A stretch of 64,000 bases of DNA from Nocardia sp. NBC_00508 (lineage in GTDB: Bacteria > Actinomycetota > Actinomycetes > Mycobacteriales > Mycobacteriaceae), in contig NZ_CP107852.1 in NCBI RefSeq assembly GCF_036346875.1, forward strand, positions 7,192,001 to 7,256,000, written 5' to 3'. Below, in pieces: positions 32,495-40,783 of this stretch; the first letter of the stretch is position 1, and every line of letters starts with the position of its first letter. The notes beneath the pieces were generated by a model. The model was given only the letters and a program-made list of their open reading frames with translations. It was not told the origin of the DNA and did no database searches. Made by a program: the position numbers and the translations under genes.

Positions 32495-33712
32495 GTGCGC
32501 GTGCATTATCTGATCGGAATTGTCGGGCTGGCGTGTTTCCTGCTGCTGGCATGGTTGCCCAGTACCGATCGCCGCGCCGCCGTCGCTAGGCTGCCGCGGA
32601 TCGCGGTTCTGCTGATCGTGCAAATCGCGCTCGGTTCGCTGCTGCTGAAAACCGGGATCGGGCGCACCGTGATTCGCGCGGTCAGCGACAGTTTCGCCCA
32701 CCTACTCGGCTACGCCGCCCAGGGCACGGCGTTCGTTTTCGGCGACCTGCCCACCACTGGCAGCAGCGGGCCGGCATTCCTGTTCGCGGTGCTGATGCCG
32801 ATCGTGTTCGTCTCCGCTCTGATCGGCATCCTGCAACACCTGCGGGTGCTGCCGCTGATCATCAAATACCTCGGCCTGCTGCTGTCATGGGTGAGCGGCT
32901 ACGGCAAGATCGAATCGTTCAACGCGGTTGCCGCCGCCATCCTCGGCCAGTCCGAGGTGTTCATCTCGCTCCGCGCCATGCTGGACGACATCCCGCCGGA
33001 GCGGATGTACACCCTTGCCGCATCGGCGATGTCGACGGTCTCGGCAGCCATCCTCGGCGCCTACATGCAGCTCATCGACCCGAAATACGTGATCGCGGCG
33101 ATCATGCTCAACATGATCGGCGCGTTCGTAGTGTGCTCGCTGATCAATCCCTACCCGGTTACCGACGCCGACGATGCCGAACTGCTCAGCGAGGAAGTCG
33201 CCGATAGCCGCAAGCGTCAGTCGTTCTTCGAGATGCTCACCGACTACATCCTGGTCGGTTTCAAGGTCGCCTTCACCGTCGCGGCCATGCTGATCGGATT
33301 CATCGCCCTGCTGGCCATGATCAACGGAGTCTTTGCCGCGCTGTTCGACGGCACCACGTTCCAGGACGTCATGGGGCACGTCTTCGCACCACTGGCCTGG
33401 CTGTCCGGCATCCCGTGGCACGAGGCCGCGGCCGCGGGCCGATTCATGGGCACCAAACTGGTGTCCAACGAAGTGGTCGCCATGCAGGAACTGAACGAGC
33501 AACACGCCGGACTGTCCGACCGCACCGTCGCGATCGTGTCCACCTATCTCGTGTCGTTCGCGAACTTCTCCACCATCGCGATCGTCACCGGCGCCGTCCG
33601 CAGCCTCAGCGAAAAACAGGGCACTGTCATCGCCCGCAACGGACTCCGCCTGCTCTACGGCGCCACCCTGGTCAGCTTCCTGTCCGCCACCATCGTGGGG
33701 CTCCTGAGTTAG
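32495..33712 (+). CDS. Concentrative nucleoside transporter (NupC/CNT family)
   Basis: The protein of about 405 residues has the CNT layout: an N-terminal region of membrane helices (LIGIVGLACFLLLAWLPSTDRR), the gate domain, then the conserved nucleoside-binding parts GQSEVFISLRAML and STVSAAILGAYMQLI, and later SNEVVAMQEL and STYLVSFANFSTIAIV. It imports nucleosides with protons or sodium. The start is uncertain; GTG 32495 opens directly before the first helix, while the longer frame to ATG 32441 adds a basic, Cys-rich stretch that is not family-like. No nucleoside catabolic gene is adjacent. Confidence 0.9.
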   Translation: MRVHYLIGIVGLACFLLLAWLPSTDRRAAVARLPRIAVLLIVQIALGSLLLKTGIGRTVIRAVSDSFAHLLGYAAQGTAFVFGDLPTTGSSGPAFLFAVLMPIVFVSALIGILQHLRVLPLIIKYLGLLLSWVSGYGKIESFNAVAAAILGQSEVFISLRAMLDDIPPERMYTLAASAMSTVSAAILGAYMQLIDPKYVIAAIMLNMIGAFVVCSLINPYPVTDADDAELLSEEVADSRKRQSFFEMLTDYILVGFKVAFTVAAMLIGFIALLAMINGVFAALFDGTTFQDVMGHVFAPLAWLSGIPWHEAAAAGRFMGTKLVSNEVVAMQELNEQHAGLSDRTVAIVSTYLVSFANFSTIAIVTGAVRSLSEKQGTVIARNGLRLLYGATLVSFLSATIVGLLS

Positions 33713-33791
33713 GGGCCGGTCGGCCCGATGTTGTCACCCTGACGGCTGATTCCTTGCGGCCGAAAGGAGGTACCGCGACCGGAGGACCGCG

Positions 33792-34772
33792 ATGACCATT
33801 GGGGACATGAGCGACGTGACACACAGCGATGCGCCACAAGACCCCGCGGCAGAGCCGAGCCGATCGCGTCGAGCGTTCGTCGGGCTTGCCGCCGCTGCTG
33901 CCGGTGCGGTGGCGGTGACCACGGCGACAACGGTGCCCGCCTACCTGCGAAATCCGCCCACCGCACCACTTCCGGCAGCACCGCCGCAGGGGCGATTCGC
34001 GGGAAAAGTCATCCTGGTCACCGGAGGCACATCCGGAATCGGTGAAGCCGCCGTTCGCGCGTTCGCCGACGAAGGGGCCTCGGTGGTCTTCTGTGGGCGC
34101 CGGGAACATCGCGGTCGCAGCATCGAGCGCTCCATCGGTTCCGCGGCCAGATTTGTCCGTGCCGACGTCCGCGTCGCCGACGAGGTCCAGAACCTCCTCG
34201 CCGAGGTGGACCGGCAATTCGGTCGACTGGATGTCGCGCTGAACAACGCCGGTATCTCTATCACCGCACCTGCCCACGAAATGCCGGTCGAGCACTTCGA
34301 CGACGTGCTGAACACGAATCTGCGCGGCGTGTTCCTCGCGGTCAAACATGAAGTCCCGCTGATGCTTCGATCAGGAGGCGGCGTGATCATCTGCACGACC
34401 TCGGAGTCACGGCGGCCTGGCGGCGCGGCATACAGTGCCAGCAAGCTGGCGCTGCAGGGCCTGGTGGCAGCCTTGTCGCTGGATTACGCCAGTCAGGGCA
34501 TCCGTGTGAACGCGATCGCGCCGGGCACGACCGACACCGCGCTGGTTCGGCCGAGCGGCATGCCGGATCCGGTGTGGGACGCCTTCCGCGACGCCTGGGG
34601 CCCGCTCAATGTCGCCGGTCTCGGCCGTATGGCCACACCGCAGGAGATCGCACGCGCAATCCTCGCGCTGTGTTCCGATGACTTCGGCTATATGGTCGGT
34701 TCGACTGTCCTCGTCGGTGGCGGCCCCTTCGGCGGTGGGAAAATGAGGATGCCACCGGGCGTCCCCGGCTGA
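33792..34772 (+). CDS. SDR-family oxidoreductase with a twin-arginine leader
   Basis: The 326-residue protein has a classical short-chain dehydrogenase core: cofactor motif VILVTGGTSGIGEAA (74-88), NNAGIS, and the active-site YSASK with an upstream Ser region (CTTSES). Unusually it begins with about 65 extra residues containing SRSRRAFVGLAAAAAGAVAVTT, a twin-arginine-type signal or membrane anchor. GGAGG lies before ATG 33792, which supports the long form. Exported SDRs loaded with NAD(P) before Tat export are known in actinobacteria. It lies just upstream of the two-component pair and may be its target or sensor partner. Confidence 0.88.
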   Translation: MTIGDMSDVTHSDAPQDPAAEPSRSRRAFVGLAAAAAGAVAVTTATTVPAYLRNPPTAPLPAAPPQGRFAGKVILVTGGTSGIGEAAVRAFADEGASVVFCGRREHRGRSIERSIGSAARFVRADVRVADEVQNLLAEVDRQFGRLDVALNNAGISITAPAHEMPVEHFDDVLNTNLRGVFLAVKHEVPLMLRSGGGVIICTTSESRRPGGAAYSASKLALQGLVAALSLDYASQGIRVNAIAPGTTDTALVRPSGMPDPVWDAFRDAWGPLNVAGLGRMATPQEIARAILALCSDDFGYMVGSTVLVGGGPFGGGKMRMPPGVPG

Positions 34773-34786
34773 AGGCGGTTCGCCAT

Positions 34787-35893
34787 ATGCTCGCCGTATT
34801 TCGGCCACTCGCGATACCGATCGGCTTGGCCTATGTGGCAGTTCAAGGCGCCAACGGCATCGACATCGTCATCTCGATCGTCTCGGGCGTCTTGCTGATC
34901 GGTGGGGGCCGCCGGCCGCTGCCGGTCTTGTGCGGGCAGGCGGTGCTTCTTGTCGTGGCCCATGGGTACGGCCAATCGGTGGGCATCGGTGTCAAGGCGT
35001 GGGCTGCCGTCGCCTTGTTCGAAGTCGCCCTGAGGCGAGGACCGAGACAGCAAGCAATTGGTGTCATTGTGCTGTGCGGCGGATACGTCGCGATCGAGAG
35101 CCAGGCGAGCCATCCCGGATCAGTGCCATTGGTCTATCGTCTGCTGCTGTTGGTCGTCGTTCCAGTGCTCTGCGGCGGCTACATCGCGTCCCTGCGGCGT
35201 CGCGCAGAGGAGGCCGAGCGGAATGTGGGATTGCAGGCCGAATCGGCGCGACGATCCGAACGGGAGCAGATCGCCCGCGATCTCCACGACGTCGTCGCCC
35301 ATCACGTCTCGGCCATACTCGTTCGAGTCGGGATGGCACGGCACGTCTCCACCCTCGCCCCGGACGAAATCGAGCACGTGCTTTCCGATATCCACAGCGC
35401 GGCGGACACGGCGCTGAGCGATCTGCACGAATTGATGAACGTCCTACGCGACACCGGCACCGCGGGTGTCGGATCCTTACTGGTGGACGATCGTTCGGCA
35501 TTACCTCAGCTGATCGACACAATGCTCGCGAATGCCAGGATGGCGGGACTGCGCGTAGAGTCCACGATCGACCCCGCCATCACCGACGTCGACGGTGTTC
35601 GTGGACTGGTGCTGTACCGCACCATCCAAGAAGGGATCACCAACGCCATCAAGCATTCCGAAACCGGCGCGGCGCTGACCGTGCGGGCCGATGTCACCGA
35701 CGGCGGCGCGATCTCGGTATCGGTCCGCAATGTCCGCAATCATCGAAAGTCGCAATTCCGGCGGCGTAACCGCGGATTCGGCCTCATCGGGATGCGTGAG
35801 CGACTCGAAGCCCTCGATGGCGATCTCGACTACGGGCCGGACGGCGACGGCTGGCGCCTGCACGCCACGCTTCCACCTAGGACAATATCGTGA
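34787..35893 (+). CDS. Membrane sensor histidine kinase (HisKA_3)
   Basis: The 368-residue protein has four to five membrane helices in residues 8-135 and no sizeable exported domain. A linker leads to the HisKA_3 helix with phosphoacceptor H167 in QIARDLHDVVAHHVSAIL. The HATPase_c domain has the N-box IQEGITNAIKHSE and the glycine box NRGFGLIGMRERLEAL. It is followed, with a 4-base overlap, by its response regulator, and preceded by the Tat-leader SDR with a 14-base gap, so all three may be one operon. The signal is unknown. Confidence 0.93.
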   Translation: MLAVFRPLAIPIGLAYVAVQGANGIDIVISIVSGVLLIGGGRRPLPVLCGQAVLLVVAHGYGQSVGIGVKAWAAVALFEVALRRGPRQQAIGVIVLCGGYVAIESQASHPGSVPLVYRLLLLVVVPVLCGGYIASLRRRAEEAERNVGLQAESARRSEREQIARDLHDVVAHHVSAILVRVGMARHVSTLAPDEIEHVLSDIHSAADTALSDLHELMNVLRDTGTAGVGSLLVDDRSALPQLIDTMLANARMAGLRVESTIDPAITDVDGVRGLVLYRTIQEGITNAIKHSETGAALTVRADVTDGGAISVSVRNVRNHRKSQFRRRNRGFGLIGMRERLEALDGDLDYGPDGDGWRLHATLPPRTIS

Positions 35894-36519
35894 TCTCGGT
35901 ACTCCTCGTCGACGATCAGGCGCTCGTCAGAGCCGGTCTGCGCATGCTGTGCCGAAGCGCAGGCGATATCGCTGTGGTCGGGGAAGCGAGCGCCGGAGCC
36001 GCAGCGGTCCGGCTCACCCAGGACACCAAGCCCGACGTAGTTTTCATGGATCTCCACATGCCGGGAATGGACGGTATCGAGGCGACTCGCGCGATCACCG
36101 CATCGGTACCCGTGTCGAGAGTCGTTGTGCTCACCACCTTCGACGACGACGATCATCTCTACCCGGCGCTGCAGGCCGGTGCATGCGGTTTCCTGGCCAA
36201 GGACGCCAGCCCGCCGCAGCTACTGCAGGCGATCCGACAGGCTGCGGCGGGTGATAGTCCGTTCAGCCCGGATGTACTCCGCCGCTTGGTGAACCGCGCC
36301 CTCGCCGAGCGTCAGGAGCCGACCGAGAACGATCTCACTCCGCGTGAACGCGAGGTCGTGGCGTTGGTGGGTTCCGGTTCGACGAACCAGGAGATCGCCG
36401 ACGCGATGCACGTGGGAATAACAGCGGTGAAGTCCTACATCGCCACGGCGATGACGAAAACCGGTAGCCGAAATCGCGTGCTACTAGCAGTATTCGCCGT
36501 GCGGCACGGGCTGGCATAG
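35890..36519 (+). CDS. LuxR/NarL-family response regulator
   Basis: The 209-residue protein starts at GTG 35890, overlapping the kinase stop. The receiver domain has D8/D9, phosphoacceptor D54 (VVFMDLHMPGMDG), and the switch residues in VVVLTTFDDDDHL and FLAKDASP. The LuxR helix-turn-helix covers about 145-205 (DLTPREREVVALVGSGSTNQEIADAM). It forms a pair with the upstream kinase. Targets are not evident apart from possible control of its own operon. Confidence 0.94.
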   Translation: MISVLLVDDQALVRAGLRMLCRSAGDIAVVGEASAGAAAVRLTQDTKPDVVFMDLHMPGMDGIEATRAITASVPVSRVVVLTTFDDDDHLYPALQAGACGFLAKDASPPQLLQAIRQAAAGDSPFSPDVLRRLVNRALAERQEPTENDLTPREREVVALVGSGSTNQEIADAMHVGITAVKSYIATAMTKTGSRNRVLLAVFAVRHGLA

Positions 36520-36523
36520 ACGA

Positions 36524-37540
36524 CTACCCCGCTCCCCCCGGTGCGCCGACGAAGGTGGTGCCGATCTCCGCCATTTGCTCGACCGCGTAGGCCGGGTCGA
36601 GCAATGCCTCCGGTGTGTGGATGCCTGGCGCCACGGCTTCGCCGCGCAGACCGAGTAGTCGTTCGACACCGAGGGCGACGCCCAGTGCGGTCAAGGGGCG
36701 CTGGCCTGCAGCGTGGACGAGGTACCGGCTGCTGCTCAGCGGTGCACCCGCCGGCCCAGTTCCTTCGATGTCGATGCGGACCTCGGTGGAAGCGGGTTCG
36801 CCGCGGCGCCTGCTCGCTGATTCACCGACCGCGAAGTCGAAACGGACGTTCGGTGCGCCCGTTGCGAGGGCGAGGCTCGGTACGTCGAGGATGGCGATGC
36901 TCTGGCTCGGCAATACAGTGCCGTCGACGCTGAGCACACCCACCTCCGCATCGGAGTCGGTGACCCAGGTGAAGACGCCGTCACGACGCACCAATCCCGC
37001 CGAGGTGACGGCCGACCAGCGCTGCAGATCCGCTATCGCCGAGGGCCCGCCGGTGTCCTGTTCATCCAGTACGGCGCCGATCCTTATGGTGTCGATTCGA
37101 TCGAACTCCCGGGCCGAGTCCAGTGTCGCGAGGACAACGAGACCAGCGAAATAGTGGCTGGCCACCAGGATCGGCGCGGCGCCTGCGCGTTGGGCGCCCG
37201 CGACGACCTCGGGCGCGATATCCACCAGGCTGCTGGAGATGCTCAGGTAGGGCAACCCGCGGTGTTGTGCGTAGTGCAGGCCGTGCAGGCGCTCGTCCCA
37301 CAGCGCCGCGACCACCGCTGAGTAGCCGTGGTCGGGCGGGAGACCGAGATCGCTGCGCTGCAGCTCGATGGTCACAGCCGTGGCATTGCCGAGTTCGTCG
37401 GCAACCCGTCGCGCGCGACCGAGATCACGACCCCCGATCGTCAGCGGTAGCGCCGGATGCCATCGGCGCAGCATCGCGGCGGCGCCTGCGCCTGCCTGCC
37501 CCGAACCGCCCATGATCAGTACCGATTTCGACTGTTCCAT
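36524..37540 (-). CDS. Saccharopine-dehydrogenase-like NAD(P)-binding protein
   Basis: The 338-residue protein (ATG 37540) opens with a Rossmann motif, VLIMGGSGQAGAGAAAMLRR, and goes on with TIGGRDLGRARRVADELG and SAVVAALWDERLHGLHYAQ. This fits the saccharopine dehydrogenase/trans-acting enoyl reductase superfamily. Substrate cannot be named; most members outside lysine metabolism are uncharacterised. It is divergent from a TetR regulator, with two identical operator repeats between the genes, and so is probably the regulated gene. Its 3' end is four bases from that of the response regulator. Confidence 0.83.
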   Translation of the reverse strand: MEQSKSVLIMGGSGQAGAGAAAMLRRWHPALPLTIGGRDLGRARRVADELGNATAVTIELQRSDLGLPPDHGYSAVVAALWDERLHGLHYAQHRGLPYLSISSSLVDIAPEVVAGAQRAGAAPILVASHYFAGLVVLATLDSAREFDRIDTIRIGAVLDEQDTGGPSAIADLQRWSAVTSAGLVRRDGVFTWVTDSDAEVGVLSVDGTVLPSQSIAILDVPSLALATGAPNVRFDFAVGESASRRRGEPASTEVRIDIEGTGPAGAPLSSSRYLVHAAGQRPLTALGVALGVERLLGLRGEAVAPGIHTPEALLDPAYAVEQMAEIGTTFVGAPGGAG

Positions 37541-37570
37541 CGTGGTGTCCTCTCGTAACGCCGAAGAAGC

Positions 37571-37595
37571 TACATTTTGTAACCTACACTTTGTA
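37571..37595. promoter_or_regulatory. Twin operators TACA-N3-TGTA between divergent genes
   Basis: TACATTTTGTA (37571-37581) and TACACTTTGTA (37585-37595) are two copies of one short inverted repeat, 14 bases apart. The pair together also forms a wider palindrome GCTACA...TGTAGC. It is placed for control of both the TetR gene and the saccharopine-dehydrogenase-like gene. Confidence 0.8.
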
Positions 37596-37627
37596 GCTAG
37601 ACTGGGGCGACAACGCAAGGGAGGACG

Positions 37628-38218
37628 ATGACCACAACACCAACTCGCCTGTCCAAGCAGGCCAGGCGTGAGCAGTTGCTCGACACCGCCTTGGCGATCG
37701 TGCGAGCCCGAGGTGCCGACGAACTGACTCTGCCCGCCCTCGCGGAGGCCGCCGGGGTGAGCAGGCCGATCGTGTACGACCACTTCGGCACCCGCCCTGG
37801 CCTCCTGCTCGCGCTCTACCGGCGACTCGACGAACGACACCGGGCCGCGACGACACGAGCGTTGCGGGATGCCGAACCCACCGCTGACGAGATCGCCCGC
37901 GTCATGAGCACCGCGTACTTCGCCTGCGCCACCGACATGCCGGAGTTCAACGCCGTTTCCGCTGCGCTGAAAGGCAATCCGGACATGGAGGCGATCCAGC
38001 ACGAGATGCTGGACAGCTACACGGACCTGATGGCCGCCGCACTGCTGCCACACTCCGGCCGCACGACCGAAGCGCTGCGGCTGCGCTGTGTCGGCCTGCT
38101 GGGCGCGGCCGAGGCGATCGCCGCCGAACTCAACCGAGAGCAGGCAACCGCCGCCGACGCGATCACCGCACTGACCGACCTGATCGTGGGCAGCCTCGAC
38201 ACCAGGACCGAGGGCTAG
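37628..38218 (+). CDS. TetR-family transcriptional regulator
   Basis: The 196-residue protein has a classical N-terminal helix-turn-helix (about 17-62, QLLDTALAIVRARGADELTLPALAEAAGVSRPIVYDHFG in separate helices) and an all-helical ligand domain. GGGAGGA precedes the ATG. The divergent neighbour and the twin TACA/TGTA repeats 33-57 bases upstream indicate that it represses itself and the saccharopine-dehydrogenase-like gene. Its ligand is unknown. Confidence 0.92.
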   Translation: MTTTPTRLSKQARREQLLDTALAIVRARGADELTLPALAEAAGVSRPIVYDHFGTRPGLLLALYRRLDERHRAATTRALRDAEPTADEIARVMSTAYFACATDMPEFNAVSAALKGNPDMEAIQHEMLDSYTDLMAAALLPHSGRTTEALRLRCVGLLGAAEAIAAELNREQATAADAITALTDLIVGSLDTRTEG

Positions 38219-38457
38219 GTCGACCGGATCCGGCGCAGCCGAATCGCCTCAGGTGTGCGCGCCGAAATGCCCAGTCCGATCGACGTTCGTGTAGGCGGTG
38301 GAGCCGCTGCTGGGGCGCGACCGCGACTTCTTCGAGCGGATGCCGGGCCGGTGCGGGGCTCGGCCGGACTGCACCGGCGCTTCGTCGACGGCCGTGGCGG
38401 GGAAATCGCTGAGCAGCGGTGCGCAACCGCCGCTGCTCAGCGACCTCGTCGGTTCGA

Positions 38458-38850
38458 CTATCGCGCGGTGCCCGACTCCCGACGGGCATGCTCGGCCACC
38501 CAGACCCCGGCGCCGATCGCACCGGCGACCGGCCACGACACCAGGCCGGTGACCGCCGCCGCGCCGAGTCCGCCGTAGTAGAGCAACGACTCCCGATCGG
38601 GCACCTGATTGCGCACCGCCCCCGTCGCCGACGAAACACCAGCGGCCACGGTGCGCGGCCCGGGTGGAAGCGGGACTCGCGCCATCCGCACTCCGAGCGT
38701 CGGAATCGGGACACGTAACCCAGCGCGCTCGGTGGTCGCTGTGTCCGATCCGGTGGTCGAGGGTTCGGTCTCGGCATTCGGCACGGAAGCTGCCGTCTCC
38801 GGTCGTTCGGAGCTGGATTCGCCGACCTTCTTGGTCGCTGTCTTGGACAT
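38458..38850 (-). CDS. Small hypothetical membrane-associated protein (130 aa)
   Basis: From ATG 38850, with AAGGAG seven bases upstream, the protein has a polar, Ser/Thr/Glu-rich N-terminal half (1-45), a Pro/Arg-rich middle (LRVPIPTLGVRMARVPLPPG), and a hydrophobic segment near 97-117 (YYGGLGAAAVTGLVSWPVAGAIG) followed by AEHARRE. Such a layout occurs in small actinobacterial proteins of unknown function. The longer frame to 38937 lacks a start signal. Converges with the TetR gene; monocistronic. Confidence 0.68.
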   Translation of the reverse strand: MSKTATKKVGESSSERPETAASVPNAETEPSTTGSDTATTERAGLRVPIPTLGVRMARVPLPPGPRTVAAGVSSATGAVRNQVPDRESLLYYGGLGAAAVTGLVSWPVAGAIGAGVWVAEHARRESGTAR

Positions 38851-39595
38851 GACCACTCCTTCCTTGGTCCTGAACCTCCTCGCTGCGTATGTAGACCAGC
38901 CAAGCCGGGCTTGCCTCGAGTCGCAACCCCGGGGCACGGGCGTTGCCGAAACGGGTGCGCATCAACGCGGAGGCCACCTATAGCAAATTTTGAGCAACAT
39001 GCACAGCGTTACCGATACCGGCTGCGGTTGCTCAACCCCGACTCGTCGACAGATCGACGCAGGCAGCCAGACCACACATCCCTGACCGCACGGATCGAGT
39101 CGGGTCGGCTGAGCCAGGTATCCCTGCATACTCTGCCGAGGCAGTGACCCTTCGGCACTCTGGTGATCAGTGAACCGCCCGGAAGGACGATCGACCCCCG
39201 GTCGCCGACCCGGACCGCCGAGGTCAGCTGCCGAAACCGTTGCCCTAGATGCCGGAACGGTTGGCTGTCAGTGCCACTGCGTCTCCGCGCACGGCCTATC
39301 CACCTACCGCGCAGCCGGTCCTGCGGTCCGATCGCCGATAGGGAGATTCGATCGAGCGCTCGATCTTGATCCCGCCTTCGGGCACGGAAGCGAAGTGCGT
39401 GCCAGCCTGGCGATCAGCCCACGCATGGTTCTCTCATCGGTAGCGGAGGTCGCCACGTGATGCGCGTGTGCTGCGCAGGCCAGGGCGGTGAGGCCTTACG
39501 CTGATAGCGCGAAAGGCCGTCTGGTGCAGGCGTTTTCAGTGAGCGGGTGCAGAAGCGGGACCGTTTCGGACACGTACGACCTACACGAGGTGACG
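38851..39595. other. 745-base stretch without a clear gene
   Basis: Short frames are open on both strands but none has a good start, coding-like base use and family resemblance at once. The first 60 bases hold the promoter and leader of the 130-residue membrane protein. The rest may be decayed coding DNA; I see no tandem repeat, no IS end and no RNA gene. Confidence 0.45.
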
Positions 39596-39880
39596 ATGAG
39601 ACAGCCCACGACAAGCCCGGCCGCCGCGGTCCGTGACTTCGTGTCCGCCTGTCAGACGCTCACAAGCCTCATCGATCTCGCTGGACAGCCGACGACGTCT
39701 CCGCAGTTGCGGGTGGCGCTGGCCGAGTATTGCCGTGCCCATGCCACAGTCGATCCCGGGTTGGCGGCAAGCCTCTCCTTCTGGAAACGGCGGCGAGCTT
39801 CCTTGACCCCCGACGACCACGACGCGGTTCGCGCCATCCTCGACCGCGATGGCGCGATCCTCGCCGCGGTCCGCCGCTAA
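39596..39880 (+). CDS. Hypothetical protein (94 aa)
   Basis: From ATG 39596, with GAGG six bases upstream, a small soluble protein is predicted: MRQPTTSPAAAVRDFVSACQ, then a helical middle (LRVALAEYCRAHATVDP) and a basic end (WKRRRASLTPDDHDAVRAIL). It looks fully helical and matches nothing I know. Base use is coding-like. It precedes the SLATT-type gene by about 230 bases on the same strand; a link is possible but unproven. Confidence 0.5.
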   Translation: MRQPTTSPAAAVRDFVSACQTLTSLIDLAGQPTTSPQLRVALAEYCRAHATVDPGLAASLSFWKRRRASLTPDDHDAVRAILDRDGAILAAVRR

Positions 39881-40110
39881 CCGCCATAGCGAGCGTTTTG
39901 CACCGCGGCGCCGCCCTGGTCCGCACCGCCGTGGCATCCCTGACGGCCCGAGACGCCACTGGCAACGGTGCACGGTCGGTACATCTGGGCGTTCGAGAGC
40001 GAGTTCGGCACCGCTCCGGGAGGCTATCGCCGAAACGGGCGAAACCCGCTGCCTCACATGGTCTCCGACTCGGCTGCCAGCCGACGGAGTGCGGGCGCTA
40101 CAGTACGACG

Positions 40111-40719
40111 GTGACAGAGTACCGATCGCCGACCGGCGCGGATCGCTCGCAGGACCTCGGCGTGCCGCCCTCGCCCGACATCCGTTCGACCGATTGGTCG
40201 AGTTCCGATGAGACCCTTGCGCAGTTGTTCCGTCGCGTCGAGACGTATGCCATAGAGGCGCGCGATTGGTATTCGAGAGACAAACTAACCAAACGCCAGG
40301 CCAGTCGAGCCCTCACCGCGTCGATGATCATATTGGGCTTACTCGGAACTCTGGTACCCCTGCTGACTACCGCGGGAGTCGACGCTGTCAATCCGAGTTG
40401 GGGCTTTGCGCTGCTCGCATGCGCCGCCGGATGCGTCGCATTCGACCGATTCTTCGGAATCTCGACCGCTTGGATGCGCGACATCCGAAGCGCGCAGTTG
40501 ATCAATGCGATGTTGTGCGATTTTCAACTCGAGTGGGCATCTATTTCGAGAGCGTCCGCGAACTCCAACGCGGAGATAGATCGACGAATGCAACTGCTCA
40601 GAGACTTCTCTCGCAGAGTCAATGAGATAATCGCACTCGAAACAGACACCTGGACGGCCGAATTCCAGCTGTCGGCCGAGGCGCTGATCAGCAGATTCGA
40701 TCGCAGGCAAGGACTGTAG
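40111..40719 (+). CDS. SLATT-domain two-TM protein
   Basis: From GTG 40111 the protein has 202 residues. A polar N-terminus (1-55) leads into helix YSRDKLTKRQASRALTA, two membrane helices (about 68-88 and 96-116) with almost no loop, and then the helical pattern FDRFFGISTAWMRDI, QLINAMLCDFQLEWASI. This order is that of SLATT domains (SMODS- and SLOG-associating 2TM effectors), which are proposed pore-forming effectors in nucleotide-signalled conflict systems. No SMODS, SLOG or other sensor gene lies next to it, so it would be a stand-alone member. Base composition is lower in GC than the neighbours. Confidence 0.72.
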   Translation: MTEYRSPTGADRSQDLGVPPSPDIRSTDWSSSDETLAQLFRRVETYAIEARDWYSRDKLTKRQASRALTASMIILGLLGTLVPLLTTAGVDAVNPSWGFALLACAAGCVAFDRFFGISTAWMRDIRSAQLINAMLCDFQLEWASISRASANSNAEIDRRMQLLRDFSRRVNEIIALETDTWTAEFQLSAEALISRFDRRQGL

Positions 40720-40783
40720 CCTCCGGCGCCCGCCGCCCACTCTGCCCGAAGCCGTTCGGCTACCTCCGGATTCGAGCAGATGG

